From Thermodesulfovibrionales bacterium (lineage in GTDB: Bacteria; Nitrospirota; Thermodesulfovibrionia; Thermodesulfovibrionales; SM23-35): 11,808 bases of DNA. The position numbers and the translations under genes are program-made. Shown piece after piece: positions 1 to 6,520 of this stretch (within the stretch, counting starts at the first letter, position 1; the number at the start of each line of letters is the position of its first letter). The stretch covers positions 1 to 11,808 of the forward strand of contig JALHSV010000079.1 of assembly GCA_022865525.1 (NCBI GenBank), read 5' to 3'. The notes below the pieces were generated by a model, which saw nothing but the letters and a program-made list of their open reading frames with translations, was not told where the DNA came from and ran no database searches.

Positions 1-116
1 CCAGGGTTTCTGTCCGGATGATATTGAAATGCCAACTTCCGGTAAGTCTTCTTAATCTCGTCAGCAGACGCATCCGCACTTACACCGAGAATCTTATAGT
101 AATCTTTTTGGTCCAT
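1..116 (-). CDS. DnaJ-type J-domain protein, N-terminal part (cut by window edge)
   Basis: Reading leftward from the ATG at 116-114 gives 38 codons that begin MDQKDYYKILGVSADASADE and reach a YHPDRNP segment before the window ends. This is the start of a J-domain: the DYYKILGV helix I entry, the basic helix II (KKTYRKLAF) and the invariant HPD tripeptide (about residues 32-34). J-domains bind DnaK/Hsp70 and stimulate its ATPase. The rest lies outside, so it cannot be told whether this is full DnaJ with a zinc-finger region, a CbpA-type protein or another J-protein. No clear Shine-Dalgarno precedes the ATG. It is divergent from ilvE across 82 bases. Confidence 0.9.
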   Translation of the reverse strand, partial: MDQKDYYKILGVSADASADEIKKTYRKLAFQYHPDRNP

Positions 117-132
117 TTAGTTGTCCAGAGGC

Positions 133-141
133 ATTGTACCA
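133..141 (-). promoter_or_regulatory. Candidate extended -10 for the J-domain gene
   Basis: On the minus strand the sequence reads TGGTACAAT, an extended -10 form (TGn followed by TACAAT, 5 of 6 to consensus). It would place the transcription start around 126, roughly ten bases before the ATG at 116. No convincing -35 lies at normal spacing. This is a pattern match only. Confidence 0.35.
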
Positions 142-159
142 CAGCTCATTAGGATGTAA

Positions 160-189
160 TTGACAAGCACGCCCTGATATTGGTATAAA
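160..189 (+). promoter_or_regulatory. Sigma70-type promoter of ilvE, abutting its start codon
   Basis: A perfect -35 hexamer TTGACA (160-165) is followed by 18 bases and TATAAA (184-189, 5 of 6). The expected transcription start, about seven bases after the -10, falls at 196-197. That is only two or three bases before the ilvE ATG at 199. A TAG at 190-192 closes the reading frame upstream, so the coding sequence cannot start earlier, and no Shine-Dalgarno lies between. The arrangement predicts a leaderless or nearly leaderless mRNA. Confidence 0.65.
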
Positions 190-198
190 TAGTACCTC

Positions 199-1116
199 AT
201 GATACCGAAGACCGAAAAGATCTGGATGGATGGAATGTTTGTTGACTGGGACAAGGCAACCATTCACGTCCTTACCCACACCCTGCACTATGGCCTCGGA
301 GTTTTCGAGGGAATCCGGTGCTACGAGACGCGGAGCGGTCCGGCTATCTTCAGGCTTGATGAACATATCGACAGGCTGTTCAGGTCAGCGCATATTTTCC
401 TTCTGGACATGCCATACACAAAGAAAGAGATCAGGGATGCCATTATCGGTACAGTCAAAGTCAACAAAATAAAGGAATGCTACATTCGGCCGCTCGTTTA
501 CATCGGGTATGGTGCGATGGGCCTCTACCCGAAAGAGAACCCGGTGAATGTATCCATCGCAGTTTGGTCATGGGGGGCATATCTTGGTGATACGGGGCTC
601 AGGGAAGGAATTAAGGTAAAGACATCGTCATTTATCAGAAACCATGTGAATGCGAATATGACAAGAGGAAAGGTCTCCGGCTATTACGTAAATTCACAGC
701 TTGCGAAAAAAGAAGCCATCACATGCGGATATGATGAAGCCCTTTTACTCGACACCGAAGGGTATGTTTCTGAGGGAAGCGGTGAAAATATCTTTATGGT
801 GAGAAATGGTATGCTGAAAACGACCCCGCTAACCTCTATCCTTGAAGGAATAACACGAAACAGCATCATGAAAATTGCGGCGGATCAGAAGATACGGGTA
901 GTCGAAGAACGGTTTACCCGGGATGAAATGTATATTGCGGATGAGGCTTTTTTTACGGGGACTGCTGCCGAGGTTACCCCGGTTCGGGAGCTCGACGGAA
1001 GGATTATCGGCACAGGAAGACCGGGACCAATTACCAGGAAAATCCAATCGATATTTTTTGATATTGTGAAGGGAAAAAATAAGAAGTACGATTCGTGGTT
1101 GACGAAAGTTAAATAA
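199..1116 (+). CDS. ilvE: Branched-chain-amino-acid aminotransferase
   Basis: This is a PLP-dependent class IV (fold type IV) aminotransferase that interconverts branched-chain amino acids and their 2-oxo acids, the last step of isoleucine, leucine and valine synthesis. The 305 residues match the family length. Visible motifs are HYGLGVFEGIRCY (30-42), YIRPLVYIGYGAMG (95-108), the PLP-binding lysine K158 in TRGKVSGYYVNS, SEGSGENIF (191-199) and FFTGTAAEVTPV (251-262). The ATG at 199 is fixed because a stop at 190 precedes it and the next Met lies inside the conserved KIWMDG strand. There is no Shine-Dalgarno; see the promoter entry. It stands alone, convergent with the cytochrome gene. D-amino-acid transaminases share the fold, but the EGIRCY and GSGENIF segments fit IlvE. 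Confidence 0.95.
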   Translation: MIPKTEKIWMDGMFVDWDKATIHVLTHTLHYGLGVFEGIRCYETRSGPAIFRLDEHIDRLFRSAHIFLLDMPYTKKEIRDAIIGTVKVNKIKECYIRPLVYIGYGAMGLYPKENPVNVSIAVWSWGAYLGDTGLREGIKVKTSSFIRNHVNANMTRGKVSGYYVNSQLAKKEAITCGYDEALLLDTEGYVSEGSGENIFMVRNGMLKTTPLTSILEGITRNSIMKIAADQKIRVVEERFTRDEMYIADEAFFTGTAAEVTPVRELDGRIIGTGRPGPITRKIQSIFFDIVKGKNKKYDSWLTKVK

Positions 1117-1119
1117 AAG

Positions 1120-1149
1120 AGGGGGTATTGGAAAGCTCCTCTACCCCCT
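1120..1149. terminator. Bidirectional intrinsic terminator between ilvE and the cytochrome gene
   Basis: AGGGGGTA (1120-1127) and TACCCCCT (1142-1149) form a perfect 8-bp GC-rich stem with a 14-base loop, placed three bases after the ilvE stop and just before the end of the convergent cytochrome gene. For minus-strand transcripts the stem is followed at once by a T-rich run (TCTTTTATTT). For plus-strand transcripts the T run (1157-1163) is about eight bases away, so termination of ilvE may be weaker. Confidence 0.7.
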
Positions 1150-1154
1150 GAATC

Positions 1155-1598
1155 TTACTTTTTCTGTTCAACAGCAGCGGGAGCTGCTTCTTCTTTTTTC
1201 ATTTCAGGAGCTGCTTCGGGTTTTACTTCCGGTTTTATTTCCGGTGCCGCTTCCGGTTTTTTCTCCGGCTCTGCAGCAGCCTTTATGTGGCACTTTCCAC
1301 AATCAGCCTCTGTCGACTGTGAGAAAGCCTTTTTACCGTCATGGCACATCCCGCAATATTCAGCCTTCCCATGGCCTTCCTTGTTCATCTTGAATGCGCC
1401 CTTTTTCATGCCGAAGGTTTTCGGATGACAGTCATTACACTTCATGCCTTGTTTGGCACCGTGTGTATCTCCATTGAAGATAACCTTCCCGGCATCCCCG
1501 CCGGCATACTCAACTGTTTTCCCAGGTCCGACTGCCAGAGCAGTTCCAACGAATGCGATTGCTACAAAAATACTGAGAATAATGGTCGTGATTTTCAC
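1155..1598 (-). CDS. Periplasmic triheme c7-type cytochrome with Ala/Pro/Glu/Lys tail
   Basis: The 147-residue precursor has a clear signal peptide (MKITTI, a hydrophobic core, then TALA before residue 23), so it is periplasmic. Three CXXCH haem sites are visible: CNDCH (54-58), CGMCH (82-86) and CGKCH (100-104), with the VIFNGDTH strand and an EGHGK histidine (H76) around them. This is the layout of the small c7/triheme electron-carrier family. The mature protein has only five histidines (46, 58, 76, 86, 104), one fewer than bis-His ligation of three haems needs; G43 sits where family members such as PpcA have the first histidine of FxHxxH. From about residue 107 a low-complexity tail of Ala, Pro, Glu and Lys follows, perhaps a flexible linker. 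The start is GTG with a strong Shine-Dalgarno (AAAGGAGGTG, complement of 1607-1616), nine bases away. The partner is unknown. Confidence 0.9.
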   Translation of the reverse strand: MKITTIILSIFVAIAFVGTALAVGPGKTVEYAGGDAGKVIFNGDTHGAKQGMKCNDCHPKTFGMKKGAFKMNKEGHGKAEYCGMCHDGKKAFSQSTEADCGKCHIKAAAEPEKKPEAAPEIKPEVKPEAAPEMKKEEAAPAAVEQKK

Positions 1599-1616
1599 TT
1601 GTTTTCACCTCCTTTC

Positions 1617-1640
1617 AAAAAAATAACCTGCATCGCAGGT
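1617..1640 (-). promoter_or_regulatory. Stem-loop plus T7 run in the cytochrome leader (attenuator-like)
   Basis: On the minus strand ACCTGC-GAT-GCAGGT (complement of 1626-1640) forms a perfect 6-bp stem with a three-base loop. It is followed by TATTTTTTT and then directly by the Shine-Dalgarno of the cytochrome gene. The order stem, U-run, ribosome-binding site resembles a small intrinsic terminator or attenuator. The stem is short, so it might only protect the 5' end or be chance. Confidence 0.4.
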
Positions 1641-1902
1641 ATACATCAAATCCTATGCCACTCTGAATCCAATATTTGCAAAGCTTTTTTCGCAAGAACC
1701 TTCCCAAAAAAGGAAGACATTCTCTCTTGAGGAAGAGTGGTAAAACTATAATGGAAAAATTTCAGTATTGTCAAGGTAAAACACCGCACAGAGAACGTTT
1801 TTTCTCCGTTGATTTCCCGGGTATTGAGAGCACTGAGCGAACCCGGCATGCCGGTGGGATTCCTTGAATTATGAGGGGTGTTAATGTAATACTAATCATA
1901 CG
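1641..1902. other. Divergent intergenic region between the cytochrome gene and galU
   Basis: No gene is seen here. Towards galU there is an exact TATAAT at 1747-1752 without a good -35 (TTGAGG is only 14 bases away), which would give a leader of about 140 bases. A second, weaker candidate is TTGAAT (1864-1869) with TGTAAT (1885-1890), 15 bases apart, whose start would fall at about 1897. Between them lie two stems that cannot form together: CCGGGT (1817-1822) with ACCCGG (1841-1846), and the 12-base palindrome CCGGCATGCCGG (1843-1854). No convincing promoter for the cytochrome gene was found. Confidence 0.35.
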
Positions 1903-2784
1903 GTGACAAGGATTATCAGAAAAGCGATATTGCCTGCTGGAGGGCTTGGCACGAGATTCCTCCCCGCAACCAAGGCATCTCCCAAAGAAATGCTGCCAAT
2001 CGTCGATAAACCTATGATTCAGTATGCCATTGAAGAGGCGCAAGCATGCGGCATAGAGGAATTTATTATCATTACCGGAAAGCATAAGAGGGCTATAGAA
2101 GACCATTTTGATTCAGCCTTTAAGCTCGAGGAAAGCCTGAAAAAGTCCGGTAAAAAAATACTGCTTGAAGAGATAAGCCGGCTCAACCAGCTCAACTTTG
2201 CGTATATCAGGCAGCGGGAAGCCCTGGGACTTGGACATGCACTTTCCTGTGCCGGACCTTTCGTGAAGGAAGAGCCTTTTGCCGTGCTCCTGAGTGATGA
2301 CATCATCGAACCGGGGGATCATCTGCTCAGGGATATGATCGATCTCTACAAGGAGCTAACTTCACCTATCCTTGCGCTCGAAAAGGTCCCTCTTTCAGAG
2401 GTGCACAAATATGGGGTGGTCAACGGGGAAAAACTGAGGGACAATGTATACAGGATTAACGGTCTTGTTGAAAAACCCTCTCCTTCTCATGCACCGTCAG
2501 ATATGGCAATTATCGGAAGATACATCCTTACTGCAGACATTTTTCCGGTACTTGAGGATGTCGAGCCGGGCAAGGGCGGAGAGATTCAGCTGACAGATGC
2601 GCTTTCCGGTCTGTTGAAAAAACGGCCGATATATGGATACCTTTTCACCGGCAAAAGATACGATGCAGGGGATAAGATAGGATACCTGAAGGCAACCGTA
2701 GATTTTGCCCTGAAGAATCCGCAGGTCTCCGTGCAGTTCAAAGAATATCTTTTAGACATTGCAGCGCGATTAAAACATACATAG
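1903..2784 (+). CDS. galU: UTP-glucose-1-phosphate uridylyltransferase
   Basis: This enzyme makes UDP-glucose from UTP and glucose 1-phosphate, a precursor for cell-surface polysaccharides. The 293 residues agree with the usual bacterial GalU length (about 290-300). The nucleotide-binding signature PAGGLGTRFLPATKA (11-25) is followed by PKEMLPIVDKP (27-37). Other family marks are LGLGHAL (108-114), LSDDI (130-134), VEKP (189-192), GGEIQLTDAL (225-234) and YDAGDKIGYLKA (253-264). The start is GTG; an in-frame TAA at 1882 prevents a longer form, and no Shine-Dalgarno lies within ten bases (GAGGGG at 1873 is too far away). It heads a run with lon, thiL and a small membrane protein. The bacterial GalU form is unrelated to the eukaryotic UGPase; RfbA-type thymidylyltransferases share the fold but not the FLPATKA sequence. 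Confidence 0.95.
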   Translation: MTRIIRKAILPAGGLGTRFLPATKASPKEMLPIVDKPMIQYAIEEAQACGIEEFIIITGKHKRAIEDHFDSAFKLEESLKKSGKKILLEEISRLNQLNFAYIRQREALGLGHALSCAGPFVKEEPFAVLLSDDIIEPGDHLLRDMIDLYKELTSPILALEKVPLSEVHKYGVVNGEKLRDNVYRINGLVEKPSPSHAPSDMAIIGRYILTADIFPVLEDVEPGKGGEIQLTDALSGLLKKRPIYGYLFTGKRYDAGDKIGYLKATVDFALKNPQVSVQFKEYLLDIAARLKHT

Positions 2785-2794
2785 AGGAGTAAAA

Positions 2795-5212
2795 ATGGTC
2801 AATGTGATTGATGCAGAACAGAAGGTTGATAAAGAGATAGAGATACCTGACAGTGTGCCGGTACTACCCGTCCGGGATATCGTTGTTTTCCCTTACATGA
2901 TCCTGCCCCTTTTTGTCGGGAGGGAGATGTCGATTAAGGCTATTGAACATTCGCTGAACACAAACAGGATGGTTCTCCTCCTCACACAGAAGGATCTCAC
3001 TATCGAAAATCCGAGCCCTGAAGATCTCTTCTCGATAGGTACGGTTGTGCTCGTTATGCGGATGCTCAAGCTTCCTGACGGAAGGGTCAAGATTCTTGTA
3101 CAGGGATTGTCTAAGGCAAGGGCATTGAATTATTCCCAGACAGAACCTTTTTTTACCGCGTACATCGAGAAGGTAGATGAGCAGAAATACGAGAAGCTTA
3201 CCATAGAAGATGAAGCACTGTTGCGTAACGTCAAAGGTCAGCTTGAGAAGGTGGGTTCCTTAGGCAAATCCGTACTTCCCGACATTATGGGGGTCATTGA
3301 AAATATTGAGGACCCGGGGAGGCTTGCAGACCTTGTGGCCTCGAACATCGGTTTGAAAACAGATCAGTCCCAGGAGATTCTGGAGATGATAGACCCTGTG
3401 CAGAGATTGAAAAGGGTTGGCGAAATATTGACGCGGGAAATCGAACTCCTCACCGTCCAGCAGAAAATCCAGTCCGAGGCACGGGGAGAGATAGACAAGA
3501 CCCAACGCGAATATTTCCTCAGGGAACAGCTGAAGGCAATACAGAAGGAACTGGGTGACATTGACGAAAGGGCTGAAGAGGTCAAGGAGTTCAAGAACAA
3601 GATAGAAGAGGCAAAAATGCCCGAGAAAGTAATGAAAGAGGCTGAGAAGCAGCTCAAACGCCTTGAAAAGATGCACCCGGACAGCGCTGAGGCATCGACT
3701 GTAAGGACTTACCTGGACTGGCTGGTTGAGTTGCCGTGGTCCAAGTCGACAACTGATAACCTTGATATCAAATCAGCGGATAAAGTGCTGAATGAAGATC
3801 ATTACGATCTCGAAAAGGTAAAAGAGCGTATCCTGGAGTACTTGAGTGTCAGAAAATTGAAAGAAAAGATGAAAGGCCCCATCATCTGTTTCATCGGTCC
3901 TCCGGGCGTGGGAAAGACATCACTCGGCAAATCCATAGCGCGTGCACTCGGCAGGGAATTTGTCAGGATGTCGCTTGGAGGTGTCAGGGACGAGGCAGAA
4001 ATACGGGGGCACCGGAGAACCTACGTCGGTGCTCTGCCGGGCAGAATTATTCAGGGGATTAAAACAGCAGGGACGAATAACCCTGTTTTCATGCTTGACG
4101 AAATTGACAAGGTCGGAATGGATTTCAGGGGAGACCCGTCATCGGCCCTCCTTGAAGTTCTTGATCCCGAGCAGAACTTTTCCTTTGCAGATCACTATCT
4201 TGCAGTCCCTTTTGATCTCTCAAAGGTCATGTTTATTACGACTGGAAATCTTGTGGACACAATACCGGGGCCTCTCAGAGACAGAATGGAGATCATCTAT
4301 TTATCCGGCTACACAACTGAGGAAAAGCGCGGCATCGCGAGGAATTACCTCATACCAAAACAGCTTGAGGAGCACGGAATCAGCAGTAAAGTGCTCAAAA
4401 TAACAGACCCCGGGCTTCTCAACCTCATCTCCCAGTATACAAGGGAGGCAGGTGTCAGAAACCTGGAGAGAGAGATTGCCCACCTCTGCAGAAAAGTTGC
4501 AAAAAAAATTGCCGAGGGAATAGACAGATTTTTTGTCATCACTGTACAAAATATCCACAAATATCTTGGTGTGCCGAAATTCCTCCCGGAGGAAGAAATG
4601 GAGAAAGACGAGATCGGGGTTGCCACAGGCCTTGCGTGGACTGAGTCAGGAGGCGATATCATCTACATTGAAGCAACAACAATGAAAGGGAAGGGCAGTC
4701 TCACGCTCACAGGACAGCTCGGAGATGTCATGAAGGAATCAGCCCAGGCTGCACTCAGTTATGTGCGGTCAAAAGCAAAGAAGCTCGATATAAACGATGA
4801 GATTTTCTCGAAAGCTGACCTCCATATCCACGTCCCTGCCGGTGCGATACCGAAGGACGGTCCTTCAGCAGGCATTACCATGGCAACAGCCATTGCCTCT
4901 GCGCTGACCGGCATGCCGGTCAGTAAGGGTGTTGCAATGACAGGCGAGGTTACGCTGAGAGGGCGGGTTTTGCCGATAGGGGGATTGAAGGAAAAGACCC
5001 TTGCGGCAAAAAGAATGAACATCAAAACAGTCATTATTCCGAAAAGGAACAAGAAGGATCTCGAGGATATTCCAAAATACATCAAGAAAGATATGGAATT
5101 TGTTTTCGCTGAAACAATGGATGATGTACTGAAGGTTGCCCTGAAGAAACCCAAGAGGAAAAAGATACAAAAGACGCCGAACAATAAACGGTCATCAGGG
5201 AAGAAAAGATAG
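2795..5212 (+). CDS. lon: ATP-dependent Lon protease (LonA)
   Basis: Lon is the cytosolic hexameric AAA+ serine protease that degrades misfolded and specific regulatory proteins. The 805 residues contain the full LonA layout: the N-terminal substrate-binding domain (starting PVLPVRDIVVFP at 22-33), a charged helical region (about 230-310), the AAA+ module with Walker A GPPGVGKTS (368-376, K374) and Walker B FMLDEID (432-438), then the protease domain. The catalytic dyad is S691 (in PKDGPSAG) and K734 (second lysine of GGLKEK), 43 residues apart as in E. coli Lon. The last 22 residues (784-805) are strongly basic, an extension beyond the conserved protease domain. A good Shine-Dalgarno (AGAGGAG, 2783-2789) overlaps the galU stop. 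The ten-base gap suggests co-transcription with galU; no separate heat-shock promoter was recognised. Confidence 0.97.
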   Translation: MVNVIDAEQKVDKEIEIPDSVPVLPVRDIVVFPYMILPLFVGREMSIKAIEHSLNTNRMVLLLTQKDLTIENPSPEDLFSIGTVVLVMRMLKLPDGRVKILVQGLSKARALNYSQTEPFFTAYIEKVDEQKYEKLTIEDEALLRNVKGQLEKVGSLGKSVLPDIMGVIENIEDPGRLADLVASNIGLKTDQSQEILEMIDPVQRLKRVGEILTREIELLTVQQKIQSEARGEIDKTQREYFLREQLKAIQKELGDIDERAEEVKEFKNKIEEAKMPEKVMKEAEKQLKRLEKMHPDSAEASTVRTYLDWLVELPWSKSTTDNLDIKSADKVLNEDHYDLEKVKERILEYLSVRKLKEKMKGPIICFIGPPGVGKTSLGKSIARALGREFVRMSLGGVRDEAEIRGHRRTYVGALPGRIIQGIKTAGTNNPVFMLDEIDKVGMDFRGDPSSALLEVLDPEQNFSFADHYLAVPFDLSKVMFITTGNLVDTIPGPLRDRMEIIYLSGYTTEEKRGIARNYLIPKQLEEHGISSKVLKITDPGLLNLISQYTREAGVRNLEREIAHLCRKVAKKIAEGIDRFFVITVQNIHKYLGVPKFLPEEEMEKDEIGVATGLAWTESGGDIIYIEATTMKGKGSLTLTGQLGDVMKESAQAALSYVRSKAKKLDINDEIFSKADLHIHVPAGAIPKDGPSAGITMATAIASALTGMPVSKGVAMTGEVTLRGRVLPIGGLKEKTLAAKRMNIKTVIIPKRNKKDLEDIPKYIKKDMEFVFAETMDDVLKVALKKPKRKKIQKTPNNKRSSGKKR

Positions 5213-5233
5213 TAGATTCTTCAAAAAAACCTG

Positions 5234-6280
5234 ATGACATCTCCGACAATTTCACAGATTGGTGAGATCTCCCTCATAGATGACATAAGGAAGCAGTTTT
5301 CTCAGAAATTGAGGGATGTCACGGTCGGCATTGGTGATGATGCAGCCGTCATCAAACCAAGGGAAAAGTACCTCCTATTAACTACGGATATGATGGTCGA
5401 GGGAGTACACTTCGACCTTCGGTTCATCACGGCGTATCAGCTCGGGTTCAAGCTCATTTCGGTCAATGTAAGCGATATCTATGCAATGGGAGGAATCCCT
5501 CGTCATGTGCTCCTCACTATTGCATTACACAAAAATACTCCCGCAGAATTTGTTCATATGCTCATGAACGGTGTGAAGGACGCGATGACTCTTTATCATG
5601 CCGTTCTTGTCGGAGGTGATCTGTCCTCCACACAAGACGGTATCTCTCTGTCTGCAACCCTTATCGGGTATGCGGGGAAATACATACTACGGTCAGGTGC
5701 ACATGTCGGCGACAGGATTTACGTAACGGGCAGTCTTGGTGATTCGGCATGTGGCCTTCATGTATTGAAGAAGATGAAAAGAACTGTATCCCTCAATAAA
5801 AAAAATGCCCGGGGCAGCATGCATTCATTTTGTAAAAAACTCGGGGCAATGCATGGCGGGCCTGCCCGGTCAGGCTTATCATGGAAAATCGTTGAACCGC
5901 TGGTGAGAAGACATCTTATGCCCGAGGCAAGAAATCCGCAAAAATTTATCCGTGATGCCACTGCGATGATCGATATCAGCGATGGCCTTCTGATCGATTT
6001 AACAAGGCTCTGCAATGAAGGCAGTACCGGTGCAAAGATTTATGAGGAAAAAATACCAGTGTCAATCGAAATGAAGAAGGCGGCTGAGTGTCTTGGCATC
6101 GACCCCCTAACATTGGCGCTGACCGGTGGTGAAGATTATGAGTTGCTCTTTACTGCCAGGCAGGGAAAAAGGGTCAGCGCAACATGTATCGGCGAAATTA
6201 CAGAATCTCAAAGGGTTATCGTAAATGCATCGGGTAAGGAGAGGCCTTTATCAGTTGGTGGATATCGGCATTTTCAATAA
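5234..6280 (+). CDS. thiL: Thiamine-monophosphate kinase
   Basis: ThiL phosphorylates thiamine monophosphate to thiamine diphosphate with ATP, the last step of cofactor synthesis. The AIRS/PurM-like fold is recognised from GEISLID (10-16), GIGDDAAVI (32-40), TTDMMVEGVHF (50-60), NVSDIYAMGG (78-87), VGGDLS (126-131), MIDISDGLLIDL (245-256) and LTGGEDYELL (297-306). At 348 residues it is slightly longer than many homologues; a basic segment of roughly 30 residues (about 183-215) between the two halves appears to be an insertion. The start follows the lon stop by 21 bases and has no clear Shine-Dalgarno, so translation may depend on coupling to lon. The start position agrees with the family, which begins a few residues before GEISLI. 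Confidence 0.93.
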   Translation: MTSPTISQIGEISLIDDIRKQFSQKLRDVTVGIGDDAAVIKPREKYLLLTTDMMVEGVHFDLRFITAYQLGFKLISVNVSDIYAMGGIPRHVLLTIALHKNTPAEFVHMLMNGVKDAMTLYHAVLVGGDLSSTQDGISLSATLIGYAGKYILRSGAHVGDRIYVTGSLGDSACGLHVLKKMKRTVSLNKKNARGSMHSFCKKLGAMHGGPARSGLSWKIVEPLVRRHLMPEARNPQKFIRDATAMIDISDGLLIDLTRLCNEGSTGAKIYEEKIPVSIEMKKAAECLGIDPLTLALTGGEDYELLFTARQGKRVSATCIGEITESQRVIVNASGKERPLSVGGYRHFQ

Positions 6281-6313
6281 GTCACTCCGAAACACAACCG
6301 TGAGATATCAGAT

Positions 6314-6505
6314 ATGAACAAGTATCAAAAAATTGCCCTGTTGGCAGGAGCCATTATTCTCATTTTGATCTTCGGGAAAACTGTTACCCAGATCGGATTG
6401 AGAACAATCGGATCGCTCGGCGCCCTCCTCTGGAAATTTATCGTCGTTGTCATTGCAATTGCGCTGATCATCTCTTTCCTAAAAAAGGGATGGAAAAATA
6501 AATAA
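6314..6505 (+). CDS. Small two-helix membrane protein, unknown function
   Basis: The 63 residues consist almost wholly of two hydrophobic segments, about 7-20 and 42-56, separated by a short polar stretch and flanked by basic ends (MNKYQK at the front, KKGWKNK at the back). This predicts a hairpin in the inner membrane with both termini in the cytoplasm. It begins 33 bases after thiL in the same direction, so it may be the last gene of the galU-lon-thiL run. The Shine-Dalgarno is weak (GTGAG, about nine bases before the ATG). No family was recognised. Its end is 15 bases from the convergent HEAT-repeat gene, with no visible terminator between. Confidence 0.6.
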   Translation: MNKYQKIALLAGAIILILIFGKTVTQIGLRTIGSLGALLWKFIVVVIAIALIISFLKKGWKNK

Positions 6506-6520
6506 AGTTTCGGCGGATCC

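Noticed and set aside
1645..1675. Possible sigma54 promoter for the cytochrome gene on the minus strand (TGGCATAGGATTTGAT)
   Set aside because: The GG and a GA are ten bases apart, but the essential GC of the -12 element is absent and no enhancer-type site or sigma54 activator gene is nearby.
4759..5184. Long minus-strand open frames opposite lon (also 3260-3676)
   Set aside because: Lon is intact in the other frame with all motifs. The antisense products are Phe/Leu/Ser-rich as expected of shadows.
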